From Neoarius graeffei (lineage: Eukaryota > Chordata > Actinopteri > Siluriformes > Ariidae): a stretch of 64,000 nt of DNA. The stretch spans positions 67,169,741 to 67,233,740 of the forward strand of contig NC_083577.1 of the NCBI RefSeq assembly GCF_027579695.1, written 5' to 3'. The notes beneath the pieces were generated by a model. That model made no database searches. It saw nothing but the letters and a program-made list of their open reading frames with translations, and had not been told where the DNA came from. A program made the position numbers and the translations under genes. Of the stretch, positions 22,550-33,670 are shown in pieces (the first letter of the stretch is position 1; every line of letters starts with the position of its first letter).

Positions 22550-23048
22550 ATGGAAGAGCCGCACGATCCCGCCAGTCGGGACCCGAGAGAAGCGGACAGT
22601 GCGTCTCTGTCCCTCAGCCTGGTGTTTCCACAGCCACCTCTGCTGCAGCCTGCATTGCATCCAGCTCACAGGAACACTAACTTTTTCATTGATGACATAC
22701 TCAGGCCTGACTTTGGCTGCAAGAAGAATCCGGGAACAGGAGCCAGGGAGAGGCCTAATGACTCTGACCGGGACGGGCAGGATAGGCCCGGAACTCCGCC
22801 CGGAACTCCATGCCCTGACTCCAGTGATAGCGTTTCCTCTTGCACTTCCTCTTCACTCTCGTCACCATCAAGCCTGAGAGAGTCCAGAGCGGACAAATCG
22901 AGTCGAGATACAGTGCCAGACCATGGCAGAGAATCAGCGCCAGGCGCAGAGCTCAGCAGCGGAGAAGCGGCGGGCGGGAACGACCCTCGCGCCCTGCTTT
23001 GGCCCGCCTGGGTTTACTGCACCAGATACTCAGACCGGCCTTCATCCG
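22550..23048 (+). CDS. en1: en1 exon 1 (EH1, linker, EH2)
   Basis: ATG at 22550 begins MEEP, as engrailed proteins typically begin MEE, in a reasonable Kozak context (AGTCATGG). The exon ends CCTTCATCCG before GTAAGG, within the Gly codon of SDRPSSG, the conserved engrailed intron position. Confidence 0.95.
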
Positions 23049-23449
23049 GTAAGGCAACGGATCATAGCGCCAAGACGACATATAATATAGTTTATACGTG
23101 GGGTTTTCACAAACAAACTTTAGTGGGGACTTAATCAAACCTTTAATTTTGTCTGTGACATCAAATACACAATGCATGAGGCTCTAAATGTTTTGTTGAC
23201 AATGTTATGGTTTGTTATAAGCTGATACGCATATAGGTCAAGGTTAATCTATTTACCTTCCTCTAAGTATCATCATTTTTAATGCATTTGAATTTGAACT
23301 CGTGTGATAATAAGTTGATCATATTTCCCAAGGAAGAGAAACATTTACCTTTAATTATCCGACATGCCACATGATTGGAAAAGTATTTTCCAATACTTTT
23401 CAGGCTTTAATTAGTTAAACGGAGGAAATTAACATCATAACCACACGCG

Positions 23450-23538
<89 letters not shown>

Positions 23539-25304
23539 TTTCATTAATAAAGCTTTAACTTTATATTCATTTTTTTTCTTGCAAATATTGGAAATACAGT
23601 AGCTGTACATTATTTTGCATGTCTTAAACATTGTATGGCTTAATAATTTCACCTGCATTTGTGCATAATAGAAGCGCAATCTAATATTTGATGAAATCGT
23701 TTTCACGTGGAGAATTAGGGGCCCCTGTATGGCATTTTCACTGAATTAAGACTGAACTCGGACTTGAACCTGCATGGCTCGTGTCTGAATAATCGTGAAA
23801 TACTGGCCGGATAAAAACATGAACAAAAAACAAATATATTAAGACCGCCCAAATAATGCAGTAGTAAACTTTCGTGATGTCCAGATGTCCAGTAAATTAT
23901 TAGATTTGGGGGGAAAGTAACCAGAATGTCCAATTTCTAAAACGATACACAAAACACGCTACCCAGGGACAGGGCTCTGTGTGTCCTCGGACTATAAATA
24001 GAGCATGCATTATTAAGGAATTAATGCTACTAGAGCTGCTGTGTTGTTCTCTGTCTAGACACGTCTATATGCATATTGTTGTGTCTCATCCCAAGACGGT
24101 GTGGGGAGCATGCTGATGTGTCGTGGTAGAAATTATTAGTAATTAGCCTAATTATTATTTTTTTAATCTTAAACCACATTGTTAAAAGCAAACAAACAAA
24201 CCAACCTAATGAATAATAGGAAACCTGATTTTATACGTGTTTCTGTTGCAGACTTTTATTCGGTGGTGTTTATATCAGTTTGTTTGAGCTATTGTTGTGT
24301 TGGATTTTTTTTCTAAGCTTATTGTACTGTATAATAGCTCAATCTAATGGAGAACATTATATTTCTAAATGTAGCCAAAGTACAAAATAATAATGATGGG
24401 TGATTTTAAATGCTAGAAATGGTGGCTGTCGAAGCCCAGGATGTTTTTAATCTATGCCGCTGCTTCAGATATAATGTTATTATTTAAAAAAAAAAAACCT
24501 TGTGATGTCTGTGATCGAAGTGCTATGTGCAATAAATACTGAATCAAAATAAAGGACGTCGGCAAAGTAACATCAGTTTTAAAGACACATGAAAACCTCC
24601 TGAACTGTTAATTAGTTTGCGTAGTAAGTGTGTTCCTCTCAGGTCTAGCACATCGTCTAGATTTTTGACTTGACTCATCTCTGCTGTCGCCTCATTTCTG
24701 TTCAGATCACTGATTAGGAATTCGTTTCGGAAACGGAAATATCAGTGTTAATTCTCTAAATAGGTCGACTGACGTTTTTAAAATTATGTTGAATGCTTTT
24801 AGTGTCTACTTAGCGAGATAACAGATAGGTAAAAGAGAGTAAACAGTTGCTGAAGAACATTAGATTAACAGTAACAACTGAATATTATAGTCATACCTAA
24901 GTTTGATTTTATGAGACATTGAAAACTTTTCACAGATAATTATTGGCAGCTGCAGGTCAGTCCGGAGTTTAGATCATTGAGACTTTCAGAAGTTCAGTGA
25001 AGGGAAACTGGAATGCAGTTTATGAAGCACATCAAGAAATGCACACAAGTACACTTACTGGGTTTAATTTCTGAGCATCTAGAGATAAATAAGATGCTGA
25101 ATGGAGACTCAAGTTTTCGAGGCCAGTCGTTTGAAATGTCAGGAATGGTTGGGACATTTTATCGGTTACTATTGCCAGACCAGGATAATTTTAACCCTGT
25201 AGAGTGACTGTAAATAAACCCAGAAGCCCGATTTGATATAGACAAGAAAAAAAAAATAGGGTACAGAGAGTCTTCTTCAACTGATACGTTTTGAACATAT
25301 TAAT

Positions 25305-25336
<32 letters not shown>

Positions 25337-25752
25337 GCAGTTTCTGTTACAATTTAGCAAGTTAATTTCCTGGCTTTTAGTTATTCACATATCGATGCTT
25401 CACCCATCGGCATTAAACCTGTAGACTGTTTTGTGATCTGTTTTGTGTAATGATCTAAACTCGACCTCATCGTCCTTCATGCATATTCGTTCATTTTCGC
25501 AAACATATGATATGTGAAACTCAGAGCTGCAAACAAAAGCAGCCTGGTATGCAAAAATAAATAAGTAAATACATAAATAAATAAAAATTACAGAATAATG
25601 ATCTCAGTGTGGGATAGTTGAAGCCATTCAAATGAAACTGCAATGATTAAGGACGTATCTTGTATATCAAAACTGTATTATGAAGTAATGTGCTTACAAC
25701 TCCATGACTTTCATAATAATGACATAATAACATAACAATAACAAGCTATTAC

Positions 25753-25783
<31 letters not shown>

Positions 25784-26031
25784 GACACGGTGGTGTAGTA
25801 TTAGCACTGTCGCCTCACAGAAAAAAGGTTCTGGGTTCGAGCCCAGTGGGTAACGGGGGCTAATTGATGGCTCTAAATTGTGTAGATGTAAGTGTGAATG
25901 GCTGTTTGTCTCTGTGTCAGCCCTGTTATAACCTGGTGACTTGTCCAGGATGTGCCCTGCTTCTCGCCCATAGTCAGCTGGGATAGGCTCCAGCTTGCCC
26001 TCGACCCTGCACAGGGCAATATTGCCCTCGA

Positions 26032-26082
<51 letters not shown>

Positions 26083-26174
26083 CGTTGTTGTTGTTAGTCG
26101 TTTCATAATTATCGGCCTAATAATGATTATATTGTAAAATCGTATTATAATTAAGGTGAGAATAATAAGCTACG

Positions 26175-26237
<63 letters not shown>

Positions 26238-26764
26238 GGAGGAGGAGGAGAAGTATAACAGAGGTTGGTGGGGATATAAACCAGTGATTTAATGACCATT
26301 CGTGTTCTATAAACATCATCTAACCTTTCATTAATAATACTCCTAATAATAAAATCGTTTTTCAGACAAGCTATGACTTTTGTTTTGCTTCCTGAGTTTA
26401 GTACTCCGTTTGATATTCATGGATTCGTCTCATTGTTGTTCTCACACCAGGCCCAAGGACCCGCAGACTGAAGAAGAAAAAGAAGAGCCAGGCGGAGAAT
26501 AAGCGGCCCAGGACGGCGTTTACGGCGGAACAGCTGCAGCGGCTGAAGGCGGAGTTCCAGCTGAACCGCTACATCACCGAGCAGCGGCGGCAGACCCTGG
26601 CACACGAGCTCAACCTCAACGAGTCGCAGATCAAAATCTGGTTTCAAAACAAACGCGCCAAGATCAAAAAAGCCAGCGGCTACAAAAACTCACTGGCGCT
26701 GCATTTGATGGCGCAGGGACTGTATAACCACTCCACCACCACCATCCAGGACGACAGTGACTGA
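22550..26764 (+). CDS. en1: Engrailed-1 homeobox transcription factor, two exons, 270 aa
   Basis: Nuclear homeodomain repressor that patterns midbrain-hindbrain, somite muscle and limb/fin ectoderm. CDS: exon 1 22550-23048, intron 23049-26450 (GT-AG, phase 1), exon 2 26451-26764 including TGA. EH1, the Groucho/TLE-binding motif ([13 protein letters not shown]), is at residues 44-56. A Ser/Thr/Pro-rich linker follows, then EH2 (WPAWVYC...SDRPSSG), the PBX-contact hexapeptide region, at 151-167. A basic run LKKKKK follows at 173-178. The homeodomain is 183-242 with WFQNKR (Trp48, Gln50, Asn51) intact. EH5 is the C-terminal tail ([16 protein letters not shown]). The STTT-hydrophobic-Q ending fits the EN1 class rather than EN2, and the linked marco supports this. 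EH1 has FFIDDIL where FFIDNIL is usual. Which teleost duplicate (en1a/en1b) is undecided. Confidence 0.95.
23049..26450 (+). other. en1 intron
   Basis: A 3.4-kb phase 1 intron. It holds a long (AT)n at 23452-23534, (AAAT)n near 25306-25335, (AAT)n/(ATT)n runs at 25755-25783, 26031-26083 and 26178-26236, and one diverged SINE at 25784-26030. 24000-25250 is free of recognised repeats and could hold regulatory sequence; I cannot show this. Confidence 0.8.
25784..26030 (+). repeat. Family A SINE, internally deleted, in en1 intron
   Basis: Head (GACACGGTGGTGTAGTATTAG, GGTTCTGGGTTCGAGCCC) and 3' half are present, but the central segment with 'gtttgcatgttctcc' is missing. Flanked by AT-rich triplet repeats. 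Confidence 0.7.
26451..26764 (+). CDS. en1: en1 exon 2 (homeodomain, EH5)
   Basis: The acceptor TCTCACACCAG precedes 26451. The frame continues [13 protein letters not shown] and then the full homeodomain and C-terminal tail ending IQDDSD with TGA at 26762-26764. The exon is far more GC-rich than its surroundings. A (CA)n tract starts about 30 bp after the stop in the 3' UTR. Confidence 0.95.
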
Positions 26765-27340
26765 AATACAGAGAGAGACATGAAGCTGGACTAACACACA
26801 CACACACACACACACACACTGCGTTTGTACTCTTGATTAAAAGGGAGAGAACGCTGAACATCAATGCTTCTGAAAAGAAGTTTGAAAAACTCGTATTAAA
26901 TAATAACTAATTAGTATCTTTATACACCTGTAACATATACTGTAGGGCCCTCATATAATTTTTTTTATCATGGGGCTATGTCTATCTATGTGTTTGTATG
27001 TCTATCGTTATGTCAATATCAATTACATTTTTTTAAAACTCCATCAGACTACCAGACTGGCAAATATCTCAGTCTCATGCCAAAGATTTTACCAGATGGA
27101 AAGGTTGTAGGTTGTAATTGAGCCTGAATCGTACAGAGCAGGTGAAGAGATTCCTTTGGGGAAAATGAAATGGAAGATTGCTGCTTCAGTACAGTATGGA
27201 CATCATTGTGGGATTTAAATAACCTGACTATCAGAATACCAATTATAGCCTTCTATTTGAGATTTCAGACCTGTTGTGTCCAAATAAACACTTTTATATA
27301 CCCGGGAGATTTTTTTTCTTCTTGTTATATGATAAACTTG

Positions 27341-27346
27341 AATAAA
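27341..27346 (+). terminator. Candidate en1 poly(A) signal
   Basis: AATAAA followed by a GT-rich stretch (TGCTGTGTGTTCAGGGTGTA), 577 bp after the stop. Alternatives lie near 27282 and 27739-27757. Confidence 0.4.
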
Positions 27347-27885
27347 TGCTGTGTGTTCAGGGTGTATGAATAGGCTAACATCAATCTTGGAGACTCCAAT
27401 TCGTGTCTACTCAAGCATAAATTATTTAGAGTAGTCTGAGGCTATGCAATTAAACAGGCCTATCTGTACACCCGACAGTTGCCATGCAGTAAATATTATT
27501 CTTCACACTATGCACACAGTATAAATTTATATTACACTGCATACTGAAGTGGCATTTAAGCTGCCTTTTGGTTGTTCAGTCTGCGCTGCTGTATTTTGCA
27601 ATAGTAATACATTTAAGAGCTAAAAATGATCTCTGAAAGCTCTATGCTCAAGTTATTCTGTAGTTAAAGTATCTCTTCTCCGCGTCATGACACAAAACAC
27701 TAACTCTTGTCACCTTTGTTCCAAATATTAGCCGTGCTAATAAAGTATTTTAAATAAAAGATGTTATGATGTTATTATTGAAATCGGACATGCAGGAGGA
27801 ATAGACATCTGTAAGCGACATCTGGGACATGGAGAACCAAAACCGTGATATAATTCTTTATATGTCTCTCGTGCAGAAATCAATG

Positions 27886-28165
27886 AATTATTTTGATAAA
27901 TTTGGCTACTTTTTGTTTGTGAATGCGTCTATTATAATAAAAACAACATCACACGTTGGCTTGAAGATATGAAGTTTATCTTCTCGTGTTGAAAAACTTC
28001 GCATTTTTCATACAACATATATCGCGGATCTGAGTGACATATTTAAATAATATTGGCGTTGAGTGGTTTATCATTTCATTCAGCTATATGATACTGAACG
28101 AATCAAAGATTCAGTATCATGCTAGCTGAATAGAATATATCTGATATACCACGAAAAAAGCCAGC

Positions 28166-28226
<61 letters not shown>

Positions 28227-28852
28227 TTTGTGTGTTCAACGCGTCTTTCTCTTTCAAAAATCTTCCGTATTTAACAACACAAACCTGGTGGCCATGTTTG
28301 TTTACAAATTGTCACAGTCGCTGGCTGGCGCGGAAGTTTTACGTCTTCGAGGTGTGACGTCATGTTGTCTTGACAACCACGTAATATCGTAAACCATATT
28401 CAACGCTCATTCTCCATAGAGTGACGTAATAAACAGAGGATAAGCGATATGCTAACAATATTGCATGTGATCAAACCAAATGAATGAAACCTGCTAGAAC
28501 GGAATAGAACACGTTTTTATTTCATGGAAAAAGTGTCCTAGATGTATAATAATTCCTGATACTATTTCACTCCGATGACGTCACTCCCAATGTTTCCCCC
28601 AGTGTTTTTATTTATTTATTTTTTTTTGTATGTGTGGCTGTGTCCATATAATATAAAGAACATTACATGGTGTTGTGAAGATGTGAAGATTATCATCAAG
28701 GGGTGAATATATTTCACAAGTGAGCAAAGTGAACGATATTTTCAACATGAGAAGATAAACTTCATACCTTCAAACCAGCGTGTGATGTTCTTTTTATTAT
28801 ATAGACATATTCACAAACAAAAAGAAGTACCCAAATTTATCAAAACAATTAA
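27886..28852. mobile_element. Non-autonomous DNA element with TIRs over 100 bp
   Basis: Left terminus TTTTGATAAATTTGGCTAC ... GTGTTGAAAA and right terminus TTTTCAACATGAGAAGATAA ... GGGTACTT / AATTTATCAAAA are inverted copies over roughly 110-120 bp. The interior holds an (ATT)n run (28163-28222), a small hairpin (TGATACTGAA / TTCAGTATCA at about 28088-28120) and several GACGTCA-type motifs. No transposase frame. A partial copy is at 3055-3545. Superfamily unknown. Confidence 0.65.
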
Positions 28853-28867
28853 TCTATATACTCACAC

Positions 28868-28868
<1 letters not shown>

Positions 28869-28954
<86 letters not shown>

Positions 28955-28972
28955 ACACACACACACACACAC

Positions 28973-29024
<52 letters not shown>
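28869..29024 (+). repeat. Compound microsatellite (AT)n(CA)n ATATG (TG)n
   Basis: About 80 bp of AT, then (CA)11, then ATATG and (TG)23. The CA and TG arms can pair, so a hairpin is possible. Confidence 0.95.
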
Positions 29025-29028
<4 letters not shown>

Positions 29029-29039
29029 CACCACATTTC

Positions 29040-29265
29040 TTATTGTTCAAACTTTGTGATAGATTTTATTTTATAACATCTACATTACTGAGTCACCGCA
29101 AACCATTTTAGATTTCCAAACATTAGTTTTCCAGCACAAAATTGTTCCAGAAAAATATATAATACAGAAAAATGAAGGCTACTGGGTTTTGCTGCAAAAA
29201 ATTCCTTATAACAAAATTTCCTTTTAAGCCAGGGGTCCACCAACTACTGACTTTGTTTCACTTAT
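29040..29265 (-). repeat. Relic of non-autonomous Tc1-like element
   Basis: Shares 'gatttccaaacattagtttt', 'ccagcacaaaat' and 'ctactgggttttgctgcaaa' with 4018-4165 and is related to 33671-34403. No ends preserved. Confidence 0.5.
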
Positions 29266-29274
29266 TACTGTTAA

Positions 29275-30179
29275 CCCTCATCCTACCATGCTATTTTACA
29301 CCTTAATCTTACCATGTGGGGTCCGTTTGGACCCCAATACTTTTCTTTAAAATTAAAGCTTATAAAGACAAAATCACCAGATAAGTTTTGTTCAGAACAT
29401 CTTGTATTAATAACAGCAATACACTAAAGGGCCCAAGGCATAAAGAACACACTTAACCTTCATCCTACCAGCCAATTTTACATACACAAACTACCAGGCG
29501 GGGTCCGTATGGACCCCAGGAGGGAATACCTTGAAATCAATGCAGTAAGAACCAATTCAATGCAGCAAACAGACATAACTTTATTGAAGAACAAAATCCA
29601 CTATGGCTGAATATCAATGATGTATTATAAATGCAATGACATTGCAATAATATTGCAATAACTAGCATACATGTAGCAAATTATAGCACCACAAAAAAAA
29701 AATTGGCATTATATACATGATTTTTGCAGCTCATGCAGCTGTAAAACATTCTGGATTACAACTTAGGTCTTTTCTTACAGAATTTAAAACAAAAAAGTAA
29801 TTGTAAAATAATTTAGGGCTTTTGTTTTGCAGCCTGTGCTTATTGCAGCAGTGGGGTCCACACGGACCCCAAGAAGGAATGCCTTGGTAGTTTCATTATG
29901 GAACATAAAAGAAATAAAAGAAGTTAACTTTCAGTGTGCTATTCAATTATAAAATGAAAGACAGATAAACTTTACTGTGGGGTCCGGTTGGACCCCAGTA
30001 ACAAATTAATTATACCTTCACAATGCAAAAAGCTGATCTTCCGGTGCTTTAGTGTTTTAATTAAGACATAAATTCCGACAAATTCATAAAACGGTGAGGC
30101 AGTATGTCACATATTTTTAATATGGCAAACAAACATATAGGTGCGGGGTCCAGATGGACCCCACTTGGTAGGATGAAGG
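29275..30179. mobile_element. piggyBac-like non-autonomous element with five GGGGTCC palindromes
   Basis: A 905-bp element flanked by TTAA (29271-29274 and 30180-30183), the piggyBac target. Inverted ends: CCCTCATCCTACCA at the left and, read inverted, CCTTCATCCTACCA at the right. The internal copy of the left end at 29453-29480 also has TTAA, so the 5' terminus is duplicated. Five copies of GGGGTCC-N4-GGACCCC lie at 29318-29335, 29500-29517, 29853-29870, 29979-29996 and 30145-30162. No long ORF. Confidence 0.75.
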
Positions 30180-30183
30180 TTAA

Positions 30184-30769
30184 CTACTCTTTACGGTATT
30201 AAATTCCCTTCCCCCTTTTTGCCTTTTTCAGGTATCTTTGCTCTACAGCAATTCACTGCATGCTTAAGACTTTTGCGCAATCCCGGGTACACATTAAGAT
30301 GAATGTGAAATAATATAAGCTGGAGTGTGTGTTTCTGTAGTATCTTATTAAAGGTTCAAGTGTTAAACACAATCACCATATCCTTACAATACAAAATCAC
30401 TTAAAACACAGTATCATAACTATCACACGGTAAAAAAAAATGTAATTATAAATATACCACTATAAACATTTAAGAATACAATGAAATTATGTTCTGTCCT
30501 GCGTGTTCAAAGCTGTGGATTACACTGATGGAGAAACGATTGTGTTGTGGACATAAATGAACGTAGATTCTACAAATCTTACAGACCGCCTATTGTCGTG
30601 ATTGCATTATTCAAAAATTAACCGATGCTATTAATCAAAGTTATTTTCCCACCGTATCCAGATGACAATGTTATCAAGCTTTGCCTGAGGCTACGTGCTA
30701 AACTGTCAAATCATGTAAAACTAAATGATGAAAGAAGTATTTTCAGGCGTCTATTTTACTTTTTCCCTC

Positions 30770-30775
<6 letters not shown>
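30184..30775. other. Intergenic, nothing recognised
   Basis: AT-rich, without coding or repeat signature. Confidence 0.4.
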
Positions 30776-30848
<73 letters not shown>

Positions 30849-31225
30849 CAAACAGATATGGTCTTTCAGGTTTGTACCTTGTCTCAGAAGGCTTGAGGCA
30901 GAAGCTGCAGGTCTGTACTGCATTACACAGTGTATAAGAAACTAAAATGGATTGGTGTGTGTGTGTGTTTGTTTGAGTTGTGCTCAAACATTTATGCGTG
31001 TCTAGACAGGCTCGACAGAACCGCACGAATACTGTCAAGTTCAAACATTTGTCCAAGAGAAGTTTACTGAACTTTTATAAAATGCAACGCAGATGCCAAT
31101 CTATGCTAAATGCTGTAGCTGTCAAAATCTTTTAAGCCAGGGGCTCTTGAACTTTTGGCAGCCAGTTCCAGCTAAAATATGTCCACGACCCTCCGATCGC
31201 AGTACAGATTCATCTTATGAATATA

Positions 31226-31292
<67 letters not shown>

Positions 31293-31439
31293 GTTGTTGT
31301 TGTTGTTGTTGATGAAATATTTTGCATATTAGTTAAAGGTCTGTTTGTTCTTTGTTTGTTTGTGTTAGTTCTATTCCTGTATTTGTCAGTTCTATGAACA
31401 GCACCTTTTTTGTGTAATTATAGCTGCTGTGAGAATCGA

Positions 31440-31512
<73 letters not shown>
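30776..31512 (+). repeat. Microsatellites (CT)n/(GA)n, (ATT)n, (GT)n
   Basis: (CT)14 and (GA)17 at 30776-30846 form an inverted pair around AACACA. (ATT)n with a GTT tail is at 31225-31311, and (GT)35 at 31442-31512. Confidence 0.9.
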
Positions 31513-31515
<3 letters not shown>

Positions 31516-31941
31516 AGGTCAGGATCAAATCAAATGAACAGTCAGCTGGATTCATAAATATAATAATGGTGTATATCAGCTATAATAATGGTGGTTGGTG
31601 GATGATCTATTCCCCTGTGACGTCATTTTATAAACGCGGACCCGAGAGAACTCTGCTTTACGCTCTCTGCTTCCCGGATCCTATGAACTTTGAGAACCAG
31701 GATGCTAGATTTTAAGTTGTCTAAGGACTTATAATCACTTACGCTTCAGGCGAAACACTCAACTGAACTCAACACCACAGGACTCATCTCTTCATCAGCG
31801 GCTGTTGGGTTCGACACCCGCCGGGGTTTCCAGGAGATTAAACAGTGCGCGTAAATAAAACGATGCGAAATGAATGAATGAATGAATGAATGAAACATTA
31901 TAAAGGCGTTATATCATCCAAAGCAGCGGCAGTCATTAAGC

Positions 31942-32133
31942 TTGCTGTATATCTGCAAACCTGTTAATTTATGCAAATTTGTTCATTTTTTATCTCTAAA
32001 TTTTGTAGTTTATTTCTTTTATATGTATCTTTTTTGTATACTTCTGCACTACTCCTTCACTGCCTTATCTCTTTCACTTTATATATTTTGCTGCTGTAAC
32101 AATGCAAATTTCCCCTTGTGGGATAATAAAAGG

Positions 32134-32164
<31 letters not shown>

Positions 32165-32220
32165 TATCTTATCTTATCTTATCTTATCTTATCTTATCTT
32201 ATCTTATCTTATCTTATCTT
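31942..32220 (+). repeat. LINE-type 3' end with (TTATC)n tail
   Basis: The segment 'aatgcaaatttccccttgtg' followed by GGATAATAAAAGGCTATC and about 17 ATCTT units is the usual form of a fish LINE 3' terminus with a tail-derived microsatellite. No RT frame is attached. Confidence 0.5.
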
Positions 32221-32489
32221 AAAGTGCATATCCTGGACCAATTTCAGTTTTTTTATATGAGAGAATGTCCCTTTACACACTCATCCAGAAGGGTAATTTT
32301 GCACAAGCCCATCTGTCTACAGCTGAAAAAAATAAAATAACAAAACGCATCTGGAAAAATCCCAAGAGAGTCTGGACCCAGATTCATGACATCACCTGTG
32401 GAAGCGCCAGCAGGCTGCACGAGCTTGCATGGTTTCAGTGCACAGCCTGTGTAGACCAAGTTTAGCAGCTAGCGATTTTGCGTTGAAAT

Positions 32490-33014
32490 ATGGAATTGTC
32501 ACCTGAGCGCAATGTTACTTCACCTTTGGATGAAGAATATAATGAGATGTCAGAATTGGGGCTTCATCTGTTTGGATTTGATGATGATTCAAGTAGTGAA
32601 GACGACGGAGACAACACCGGGGATGTAAATAATACGGTGGTGGAAGGGCTGCAGCCCTACCGGTTTGAGCCTCCTCTGCATGATCGGCAAACATCCCTGA
32701 GCCAGGAAGACGAAGAAGGATCTCAAGAAATGGAAACAGGAGAACCCAGGTTAGTTCTCAAAGTCGTCGGGCCTTGTGAAGTGAGCGCCACAAATAATGC
32801 TGTAGTCTGTAGCATGTGGCCAATTTTTCCGGGTGCCTTGCACGAAGCGCTCCCATTTCTCTCTCATTGTCCGGTCTTTTGGAAAACGATGAGTACTAAT
32901 CCCATCAAGATTGGTGTTGCTACACCCGCCTACGATACATCTGTTAACCATTTTAATAATTACGTGATAACGTTGAAGAAATTTGCAGAAAACCACCAGG
33001 TCGTTTTCTCATAA
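32490..33014 (+). CDS. Acidic protein fragment in Kolobok-like element; P2X7-tail-like motif
   Basis: The ORF is open for 174 codons, but only about the first 87 codons look real. They are acidic and Ser/Asp/Glu-rich, with a DDDSSSEDDGDNTG run, and include LQPYRFEPPL. That motif recalls the start of a P2X7-receptor C-terminal-type domain found in many fish proteins. A donor-like CCCAG/GTTAGT at 32749/32750 suggests this is a first exon. Beyond it the frame runs antisense over the THAP exon and is probably a shadow. The Cys-rich part expected of a P2X7-like domain is missing. Function unknown. Confidence 0.45.
   Translation: MELSPERNVTSPLDEEYNEMSELGLHLFGFDDDSSSEDDGDNTGDVNNTVVEGLQPYRFEPPLHDRQTSLSQEDEEGSQEMETGEPRLVLKVVGPCEVSATNNAVVCSMWPIFPGALHEALPFLSHCPVFWKTMSTNPIKIGVATPAYDTSVNHFNNYVITLKKFAENHQVVFS
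32751..32951 (-). CDS. THAP-type zinc finger, transposase N-terminal exon
   Basis: MVNRCIVGGCSNTNLDG... is followed by KWERF and IICGAHF. Cys5, Cys10, Trp33, Cys54 and His57 fit the C2CH THAP fold, which binds DNA. THAP domains begin P-element and Kolobok transposases and many domesticated THAP proteins. The frame ends FEN-stop after 66 aa, before the conserved AVP box, and no catalytic domain follows. It is therefore a remnant of a larger transposase. It opens upstream at 32996, but Met at 32951 is the domain start. Confidence 0.7.
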   Translation of the reverse strand: MVNRCIVGGCSNTNLDGISTHRFPKDRTMREKWERFVQGTRKNWPHATDYSIICGAHFTRPDDFEN

Positions 33015-33670
33015 ACAAACCAGCGCTGACGTAGGATTCAGAGGGAGGCGTCCCGCACGTGACGTCACGAAAATCAATGTTTGCCGGGAAATCCAAATGC
33101 CAAGTTTTTTTCAGAGACGGACCAATTCACCTCAAATGGCTTGATTTCAAGTGAATTTTTCTGGTATTGCGCAAGGTAAAAAAAATTGCACAAAATGCAA
33201 AATGTGACAGATATTTGACCAAAGTTTAATATAAAATAGGAGAATTACATTGATTTTGCTCCTGAATTTACCCGTGATATGGACTTTAACATTGCTTGGG
33301 CCTACTAGGTTTGAGTGAACGAAACCGAATTGATGACAATGGTTTAACTCTACTTAAAGTGGCTACATGTTTATACTGACCCATAAAAATGCAGCTCCCA
33401 TGTTTACTTTTAGCTCCATTTCCAATAGATGCTTTGCCTATACTGTATACTGAATATTATTCAGCCAATGGTATTAGAACATTTCCTTTTCTGGCTCTTT
33501 GTCCTTATACCATAATACATACGTTACTATACAGGCAGCCTATTTCTAACAATACACAATATACTATCTTTCCCGAATGAAACTTGAACTTGGGACAATT
33601 TCTGACCTCAACAAATTCTAACCATTTCTATATTTACTTTGTCAAGATTCCCTGTATAGCAGGCTACATA

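Larger units (their letters stand above)
32223..33285. mobile_element. Kolobok-like element with opposed THAP and acidic ORFs
   Basis: A 1063-bp element bounded by TTAA (32219-32222 and 33286-33289). Ends: AGTGCATATCCTGG at the left and, read inverted, AGTCCATATCACGG at the right, with similarity continuing (AATTTCAG / AATTCAGG). Kolobok elements have TTAA targets and THAP-domain transposases, and a THAP exon is present on the minus strand. An acidic ORF occupies the plus strand. The two meet almost end to end at about 32750, suggesting an internal deletion of a larger two-gene element. Confidence 0.65.

Noticed and set aside
22666..22896. Minus-strand frames opposite en1 exon 1
   Set aside because: Antisense shadows of a GC-rich exon, no motif.
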